This document shows, piece by piece, positions 58,989 through 64,000 of a stretch of 64,000 nucleotides of DNA. Source of the stretch: Dehalococcoidia bacterium. GTDB lineage: Bacteria > Chloroflexota > Dehalococcoidia > Lucifugimonadales > JAGWBF01. The translations under genes were made by a program, and so were the position numbers. The notes below the pieces were generated by a model. The model worked only from the letters and a program-made list of their open reading frames with translations, made no database searches and was not told the DNA's origin. Every line of letters begins with the position of its first letter. Within the stretch, counting starts at the first letter, position 1. The stretch is taken from positions 1 to 64,000 of the forward strand of contig JAGWBJ010000003.1 of the NCBI GenBank assembly GCA_021295955.1, in the 5' to 3' direction.

Positions 58989-60160
58989 GCCCGGTCGGGC
59001 TCCCATCCCCAGGGGCGCGGTCCGAACTCGGGGGCGAATACCTGGCCCCGTTTCACGGTGACGAAGGGAAGGAAGGCCTTGTCCACCCTCAGCTTCTCGC
59101 CGGGCACGTCGTACACTACCCAGTCTCCCTCCCTCAGCTCCAGCACCGATACGTCGGCCTGGCGCCCCACGGCCAGGCTGCCCAGGCGATGGTCCTCGCC
59201 GATGGCCTTGGCCGGGTTGGCGGTGCACATGGTCACGACCTGCTCCACCGTAAAGCCCAGGCCCAGGAAGCGGGTCATTATCTCGACCAGGCCGTGGACC
59301 GGGTTCAGCCTGCCCGGCGTCGTCAGGTCCGTGCTGATGCAGTGGGGGATCAGTCCCTGGTCTATGATGCGGCGGCCCTGGTCGAAGCCGAAGTTCTGGC
59401 GTCCGTGGGCCGTGTCCAGCCATACGCCCCGGTCAGCCGCTTCCTTCGCCTCGGGTACCAGCTTGCCGTTGGCGTCCAGCACGCCGCCGGGCAGGGTCGT
59501 GAAGAAGTGGGTGACGATGTCTCCCTCCTCCATGATGGGGAGGAGCTGCCGTATGACGTTGGGGTCGTAGCGTTCCTCGGGGTCGCCGATATGGGCCATG
59601 AACTTCAGGCCGTTCTCCTTGGCCGCGCGCTTGGCCAGCCTGGGCATCTCCATGCCGAATATCTCCAGGGCTGGCGAGACCATGCGGCACTTGATGCCCC
59701 GGACCAGCCCCCGGTGCTGCTCCACGGCCCTGAGGGTGCCCTCGAAGTCGATGGCGCTCTCGGCGATGATGTCCGGCGTGGTCGCCAGGCCCGTCTGGCA
59801 GATGTGCATCAGGGGGATGATCTCCGTATGGCAGTTGGGGATGATATGCCTCGGCATGGCGGCGAATGTGGCGCAGCCTGCGCTTCCCGCGTCCACCATG
59901 GTGGTGACCCCGGCGTAGACCCCCCCGAGGTCAGCCTGTACCCCGATGCGGGTGAACGAGTCGAGGACGTGGGTGTGAAGGTCTATCAGCCCCGGGGCCA
60001 CTATCTTGCCCGACACGTCGATGACCCGGGTGGCTTCTTCGTCGGAGATGCCGGCCTGTATGGCGGCTATCTTCCCGTCCTGAATGGCCACGTCCTGCCG
60101 GCCCCGCAGGCCCTGGGACGGGTCGACCAGCGTCCCGCCTTTCAGCACAAGGTCGTACAC
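58985..60160 (-). CDS. Amidohydrolase/deacetylase-family metallohydrolase
   Basis: 391 residues. HTH (His62, His64) in LIDLHTHV, a probable carboxylated Lys157 (GIKCRM), His190 (FMAHIGD), His218 (VTHFF) and Asp278 (CISTDLT). The composite beta domain is formed by both ends. The order and the carboxylated Lys fit the dihydroorotase-like/deacetylase branch; substrate unknown. GTG start with GGAGG 7 bases upstream. The convergent end overlaps the phosphatase gene by 4 bases. Confidence 0.87.
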   Translation of the reverse strand: MYDLVLKGGTLVDPSQGLRGRQDVAIQDGKIAAIQAGISDEEATRVIDVSGKIVAPGLIDLHTHVLDSFTRIGVQADLGGVYAGVTTMVDAGSAGCATFAAMPRHIIPNCHTEIIPLMHICQTGLATTPDIIAESAIDFEGTLRAVEQHRGLVRGIKCRMVSPALEIFGMEMPRLAKRAAKENGLKFMAHIGDPEERYDPNVIRQLLPIMEEGDIVTHFFTTLPGGVLDANGKLVPEAKEAADRGVWLDTAHGRQNFGFDQGRRIIDQGLIPHCISTDLTTPGRLNPVHGLVEIMTRFLGLGFTVEQVVTMCTANPAKAIGEDHRLGSLAVGRQADVSVLELREGDWVVYDVPGEKLRVDKAFLPFVTVKRGQVFAPEFGPRPWGWEPDRA

Positions 60161-60279
60161 GGCTTCACCTCCGTATTGTCGTATCTTGGGGCTATCGGCT
60201 CGTGGTAGGGGTCATGCCGCCATTCCCCTTGATGAGCTGGGTACCATAGTATACAACGCGGCCCGATAGAGATAATTGA

Positions 60280-60366
60280 GCGGAACTTTCAAACGGTGGC
60301 GGCGGAGACAAGGATAGCCAAGAGCGTGATATCGCACGAGCCAAATTGCTGGCAAGGGAGGGGTAG
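60280..60366 (+). pseudogene. RelE/HigB-type toxin C-terminal remnant
   Basis: 28 codons following an in-frame TGA: GGGGDKDSQERDIARAKLLA then REG and stop. This matches the usual C-terminal end of RelE/Gp49-like toxins (GGDKSSQxxDIxRA). The rest of the toxin is lost: the region 60161-60279 shows no further match. The broken antitoxin begins four bases later. Confidence 0.6.
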
Positions 60367-60369
60367 ATC

Positions 60370-60658
60370 ATGGCTGAGACTGTTAGCACTTGGAATGCGG
60401 AGGAGCGCCAGCGCACCAAAGAACACGCCTGTCTCTATCCCGAAGCGTCAGCGGGGGAGGCCCCGGGCGACGGCAGCCTGATTCGCGCGGCCCTGAACGA
60501 TCATAGCGCGGGGCCGTGACATGAGCCGCCTGGCCCTCGATGTTGGGATGACTCGTAAGGGCCCCTACAAGGCTCTGTCTGAAAACGGCAGCCGATCCTT
60601 CGCTACGGTGATGCGAATCGCCCGTGCTTTGGGGACGCAGCTACGGATCACTTCGTAG
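60370..60658 (+). pseudogene. Frameshifted addiction-module antitoxin
   Basis: The first frame (MAETVSTWNAEERQRTKEHA ... GDGSLIRAAL) and the second (ARGRDMSRLALDVGMTRKGP then YKALSENGSRSFATVMRIAR and ALGTQLRITS) join into a normal antidote of this family (xAALxxIARARGMSxIARxxGLxRExLYKALSxxGNPxFATVLKVxRALG). One inserted base near 60496 breaks it, so the first frame stops at TGA 60517. The second TA relic of the window. The gap 60161-60279 holds nothing else. Confidence 0.7.
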
Positions 60659-60992
60659 ACTGCTTCCGCTGGCGGAGGCCGTCCAGGACATCCTGGAGCA
60701 TCGTCTCTTCGCTCTCCTGGGAGGCTTGCTCCAATCGTTCCAGGACGAGACCGTACAGCTCGTCGACTGCCGGCGAGGGGCTGATGCTTATCTCCCTCTT
60801 GGCGCCGGCGTTGTCGCTGACGATGCTGACGTTCACGGAGTGATGGGCCGCGTCTTTCACGGGATTCTTGGGAATCGTAAACGTGTAGTTGTCCACCCCA
60901 GCGACAACGGCGATCGTCACGTCCTTCCATGAGATCTCGCCGTTGCGAGTTTGCCTGATCAGCTCCGATAGTATGCCGTCCGGTGTTGCCAT
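60648..60992 (-). CDS. Small protein of unknown function
   Basis: 114 residues: ATPDGILSELIRQTRNGEIS, WKDVTIAVVAGVDNYTFTIP, then REISISPSPAVDELYGLVLE and RLEQASQESEETMLQDVLDG. A beta-rich middle and a helical C-terminus; no motif I recognise. I chose the ATG at 60992, 9 bases after GGGGG. Its end overlaps the broken antitoxin by 11 bases on the other strand. Existence is plausible but unproven. Confidence 0.45.
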   Translation of the reverse strand: MATPDGILSELIRQTRNGEISWKDVTIAVVAGVDNYTFTIPKNPVKDAAHHSVNVSIVSDNAGAKREISISPSPAVDELYGLVLERLEQASQESEETMLQDVLDGLRQRKQSTK

Positions 60993-61061
60993 GGTCCTCA
61001 TCCCCCTCGTGTCTCGTGTTGCCCGAGTGAGCCTCTCGTCAAGGACAGCGCCCCCAGGACC

Positions 61062-62246
61062 CTATCCCAGGACCTGCTCGGCCCGCAGCTCGTCGAGCTG
61101 CTCCGGCGTGTAGTCCAGGAGGCCGGTCAGCAGCTCGTCGGTGTGCTCCCCTGGCATGGGGGTGGGGCCGACCACCGCCGGGGTCCTGCTGAAGTGCCAG
61201 AAGTCGCCTGAAACGTTGATCTTCCCGGCGATGGGGTCGGGCACCTCGACCAGGGCCCGGCGTTCCCACGGGTGGGGGTCATCGGCGGCCTGGGCGATGG
61301 TGTTGACCGGCGCAGCCGTGACGTCGTGGGCGGTGAAGTGCTCGATGCCCTCCTGCATGGTCATGTCCGCCAGCACCTGCCTGACCGCACCGTCCACCGC
61401 GTCCCCGTTCTCGGACCTGTTGTGGCGCTCGGTGAACCTGTCGTCCTCCATCCACTCGGGCCTGCCCAGCGCCCGGCACACCCTGGGCCACTGGTGCTGG
61501 TCGCCGGCGGAGATGAGGACCCATCCGTCCTTGCATGGGTATGCCCCGCTGGGCGGCGCCGCAGACTCTCCGCGCTTGGGCAGCTCCCCTCCCCCCGCGT
61601 ACGCTGTGATGGGTATCTCGGTGTAGCTGTACCCGGTGTCCGCCAGGCATACGTCGATGGTCTGGCCCTCGCCGGATATCTCCCGCTCTCGGAGGGCCGC
61701 CAGGGTGCCGATGGCCGCGTGCAGCGCGGTGGTGCGGTCGATGATGGGGACGCCGGCGCGCATGGGGGGCATTCCCTCCTCTCCGGTCACCATCATGATC
61801 CCGGACATGGCCTGGCCGATGGGGTCGTAGCCTATGCGCTCCTTGTAGGGGCCGAACTGGCCGTAGGCCGAGACGTTGACCATTATGATGCGAGGGTTGA
61901 GCTCGTAGAGGGCGTCGTAGCCGAAGCCCATCTTGTTGATGGTGCCGGGCCTGAAGTTCTGCAGGAAGACGTCGGAAACCTTGACCAGGTCCCTTAGGAT
62001 ACCCTTCGCCTTGTCCTTCCTCAGGTCCATGGCGATGCTCTTCTTCCCGCTGTTGTACTGGACGAAGTAGGCGCTCTGGCCGTTGGCCCAGGGTCCGTGG
62101 GTGCGGGTCTCCTCGCCTCCCAGGCGCTCGATCTTGATCACCTCGGCGCCCAGCCTTGCCAGGACCTGTGCGCACCGGGGTCCGGCCTGATGCCGTCCCA
62201 GGTCCAGGACCCTTATCCCCTCCAGTGGAGAACTCACCGCTCCCAT
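61062..62246 (-). CDS. CaiB/BaiF family CoA-transferase (3)
   Basis: 394 residues. LEGIRVLDLGRHQAGPRCAQ, ARLGAEVIKIERLGGEETR, then YNSGKKSIAMDL and the catalytic Asp in RAGVPIIDRTTALHAAIGTL. The C-terminal domain ends PMPGEHTDELLTGLLDYTPE. Good ribosome site TAAGGAGG. Unlike the second family member, this one keeps the active-site Asp. Monocistronic between the small unknown gene and the divergent hydantoinase. Confidence 0.9.
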   Translation of the reverse strand: MGAVSSPLEGIRVLDLGRHQAGPRCAQVLARLGAEVIKIERLGGEETRTHGPWANGQSAYFVQYNSGKKSIAMDLRKDKAKGILRDLVKVSDVFLQNFRPGTINKMGFGYDALYELNPRIIMVNVSAYGQFGPYKERIGYDPIGQAMSGIMMVTGEEGMPPMRAGVPIIDRTTALHAAIGTLAALREREISGEGQTIDVCLADTGYSYTEIPITAYAGGGELPKRGESAAPPSGAYPCKDGWVLISAGDQHQWPRVCRALGRPEWMEDDRFTERHNRSENGDAVDGAVRQVLADMTMQEGIEHFTAHDVTAAPVNTIAQAADDPHPWERRALVEVPDPIAGKINVSGDFWHFSRTPAVVGPTPMPGEHTDELLTGLLDYTPEQLDELRAEQVLG

Positions 62247-62435
62247 GCGTACCTCCTTAGTTGGGCCGACAGGGTTGGGCCGGCAGGGCTAGCGGCCCGG
62301 GAACGACGCCCAGGAACGTGTGACCCGCCGTTGCCGGTATTCTACGCCGGGCCGTGGAAAAGGGCAACAATAGGAGCGCGGGCGGGGCGCCCGATACGGA
62401 AGCCCGGTGCAGGCCCGTAGGTGCTGTGCTATACT

Positions 62436-62475
62436 CCCTAGCGAACACGGGAGCACCCTAGCGAGCACGGGAGCA
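62436..62475. repeat. Two-copy 20-base tandem repeat before the hydantoinase gene
   Basis: CCCTAGCGAACACGGGAGCA followed by the same unit with one change (GAGC for GAAC), then CTAGG. It lies between a TATACT (62430-62435) and the ATG at 62495, so it would be in the leader. Confidence 0.6.
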
Positions 62476-62494
62476 CTAGGTAAGGAGGCGGAGA

Positions 62495-63922
62495 ATGATA
62501 GACCTGATCGTCAGAGGAGGCCAGGTGGTGACTCCGTGGGGCGTCGGGGATTGGGACGTGGCCGTCGAGGGTGAGAAGATCGCGGCGGTGGCCTCCCCGG
62601 GCTCTATCCCCGCCGAGGTTGGGAGGGTTCTCGACGCCTCGGGCATGATCGTGGTGCCGGGCGGAATCGAGCCCCATGCCCACGTGTCCGCCCCGGTGGC
62701 GGGAACTAACCTGCTGACGGCGCCGCCGGAGGAGGTAAGCCGGTCGGCCCTCTTCGGCGGGACCACGACCATAACCGACTTCGCCATCCAGGGCCCCGGC
62801 GTGGACATCCCGGCGGCCATCCAGGAGAGGACGGATACCTGGAAGGGCCACTCCTACTGCGACTACTCCCACCACGTCATGTTGCTGGGGGAGATCCCGC
62901 CCGAGATCATCGCCCAGATGAACGACGCCGTCGTGGATGGCTTCCCCACCTTCAAGATATTCACCACCAACATACGCCCGGTGGCGGGCATCCCGGTGGA
63001 CGAGCGCCGTCTCGTGGGCATGGGCCACCTGACGGGGGTGATGGAGGAGGCGGTGACCCGAGGGGGCCTCATGTTCGTCCACGCCGAGGACGACGATATC
63101 GTCCAGTACATGTACAACAAGCTGATCCGCGAAGAGAACACCGAGTGGCAGAACATGCACGTCGTCCACAACAACATGTCCGAGGACCTGTCTTTCCGGC
63201 GGGTCCTGCGGGTGGCCGAGTGGACGGGCGCCGCCACCTACTTCGTCCACGTCAGCGCCAAGGAGGGGGTCGACGCCATACAGGAGGCCCGGGGCAAGGG
63301 CATGCCCATCTACGGCGAGACCTTGCACAACTACGCCTGCTTCAACTCGGACAACTACAAAGAAGAAGACGGGATGAAGTACCATACCTACCCGTCGCTG
63401 AAGTCCGAGGAGGACCGGAAGTCCCTGTGGGAGGGGCTCATCAAGGGCGGCATCAACAGCATGGCCACTGACGAGTACTGCACCAGCTACGCGGTGAAGA
63501 CCCAGGGCCGGTCGGTGCTGGACGTCACCGGCGGGCACAACGGCGCTGAGGCCCGCGTCGGCATCACCTTCAGCGAGGGCGTCAGCAAGCAGGGCATGTC
63601 CCTGCAGAGGTTCGTGGACGTGACCTCGGCCAACGCCGCCAAGATAATGGGCTACTACCCGCGCAAGGGGGCCCTGGCCCCCGGCAGCGACGCCGACATC
63701 GTGCTCATCGACCCCAGCATCCGCAAGACCCTGTCCATGAACGACTTCCACATCGGCGACTACAGCGTCTGGGAGGGCAGGGACATCATCGGCTGGCCCG
63801 TTACCACCATCCTGCGGGGCAAGGTGGTGGTGGAGAACGGCCAGTTCCACGGCGCCGGGGGCGGCGGCCAGCTCATCCCCCGCAAGATTGACCAGGACGT
63901 GCTGAACCGCCCGGCCTGCTAG
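62495..63922 (+). CDS. Dihydropyrimidinase/D-hydantoinase family amidohydrolase
   Basis: 475 residues. His61 and His63 (EPHAHVS), carboxylated-Lys position 154 (PTFKIFTT), His196 (MFVHAEDDD), His252 (YFVHVSAKE) and Asp326 (MATDEYCT): the full binuclear metal set of cyclic-amide hydrolases. The opening strand is DLIVRGGQVVTPWGVG and the C-terminal strands include LAPGSDADIVLIDP. Likely opens a hydantoin, dihydropyrimidine or related ring. AAGGAGG precedes the ATG. Confidence 0.92.
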   Translation: MIDLIVRGGQVVTPWGVGDWDVAVEGEKIAAVASPGSIPAEVGRVLDASGMIVVPGGIEPHAHVSAPVAGTNLLTAPPEEVSRSALFGGTTTITDFAIQGPGVDIPAAIQERTDTWKGHSYCDYSHHVMLLGEIPPEIIAQMNDAVVDGFPTFKIFTTNIRPVAGIPVDERRLVGMGHLTGVMEEAVTRGGLMFVHAEDDDIVQYMYNKLIREENTEWQNMHVVHNNMSEDLSFRRVLRVAEWTGAATYFVHVSAKEGVDAIQEARGKGMPIYGETLHNYACFNSDNYKEEDGMKYHTYPSLKSEEDRKSLWEGLIKGGINSMATDEYCTSYAVKTQGRSVLDVTGGHNGAEARVGITFSEGVSKQGMSLQRFVDVTSANAAKIMGYYPRKGALAPGSDADIVLIDPSIRKTLSMNDFHIGDYSVWEGRDIIGWPVTTILRGKVVVENGQFHGAGGGGQLIPRKIDQDVLNRPAC

Positions 63923-63961
63923 GGTGTTCCACCTGTTAGCGTGTTCCAAAGGAGCTGAACG

Positions 63962-64000
63962 GTGATGTGGAGACTGTACTCGGGGGACGACGGCCAGTCC
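63962..64000 (+). CDS. Start of a further gene (cut by window edge)
   Basis: GTG (63962) or ATG (63965) follows AAAGGAG by 7 or 10 bases; the frame reads MWRLYSGDDGQS to the end of the window. The YSGDDG opening recalls small cupin proteins in related genomes, but 12 residues do not allow a call. It starts 40 bases after the hydantoinase stop, same strand, and is likely in the same unit. Confidence 0.45.
   Translation, partial: MMWRLYSGDDGQS

Overview
The window is high-GC bacterial chromosome with short intergenic gaps and many ATGA/TGATG stop-start overlaps. Several things point to Chloroflexota, most likely a Dehalococcoidia/SAR202-type lineage: an EF-P with a Gln-Arg tip, many CaiB/BaiF CoA-transferases, CitE-like lyases, RraA, HbpS/GlcG and amidohydrolase genes, an HspR-type heat-shock locus and a UGSC selenoprotein. 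This assignment is inference from gene content; no rRNA is present. No prophage, insertion sequence or CRISPR array was seen.

Layout. 1-6.7 kb, minus strand: a housekeeping run transcribed dprA, topA, xerC-type recombinase, aroQ, pepP, small membrane protein, efp (cut by the window edge), with tRNA-Ser(GGA) upstream. 6.8-7.3 kb: a decayed toxin-antitoxin pair. 7.3-13.5 kb, minus: a catabolic block (hydroxyisobutyrate-type dehydrogenase, two CoA-transferases, a double-hotdog hydratase, an amidase). 13.8-19.4 kb: pseudo-receiver and Cys-tailed cation transporter genes, a minus-strand group of small catabolic proteins (ABM monooxygenase, EthD-like, RraA-like, HbpS-like), a PEP-mutase/isocitrate-lyase family enzyme, an enoyl-CoA hydratase, and tRNA-Ser(CGA). 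19.5-24.2 kb: MFS/OPA transporter, secreted Ig-like protein with a strong promoter and terminator, CorC-type CBS protein, glmU. 24.5-31.3 kb: ThDP enzyme, DUF3090 with its SCO1664-type partner, PH-like membrane protein, tgt, and a CysO-like sulfur carrier beside a threonine-synthase-like enzyme.

31.5-36.5 kb: retropepsin-like protein, then the stress locus, with hsp20 diverging from dnaJ-like/hspR/clpC. An HspR-box-like inverted repeat sits inside the hsp20 promoter. 36.5-41.7 kb, minus: PIN/TRAM protein, ispD, ispF, cysS, FAD oxidase. 41.8-45.2 kb: an 1133-residue fusion of an O-antigen-ligase-like membrane region, a zinc ribbon and TPRs. 45.2-49.5 kb: HbpS-like protein, geranylgeranyl-reductase-type flavoprotein, TolB-like propeller lipoprotein, two further lipoproteins. 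49.9-52.4 kb: acetamidase/formamidase, RidA, tRNA-Pro(TGG), GPP34.

52.3-57.9 kb, minus: the most unusual region. A small CxxC protein, three overlapping CitE-like paralogues, a selenoprotein with an in-frame TGA (UGSC motif) followed by a near-ideal bacterial SECIS hairpin, an overlapping partner of unknown function, and a histidine-kinase remnant. 58.1-64 kb: inositol-monophosphatase family gene with an apparent CTG start, a deacetylase-like amidohydrolase, a second broken toxin-antitoxin pair, a small unknown protein, a third CoA-transferase, a hydantoinase-type amidohydrolase, and the first codons of another gene.

The catabolic genes (CoA transfer, hydration, C-C lyase, amide and ring hydrolysis, RraA and HbpS families) suggest an organism degrading varied organic acids and amides. 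Degenerate inverted repeats and two broken toxin-antitoxin loci are the only signs of past mobile activity.
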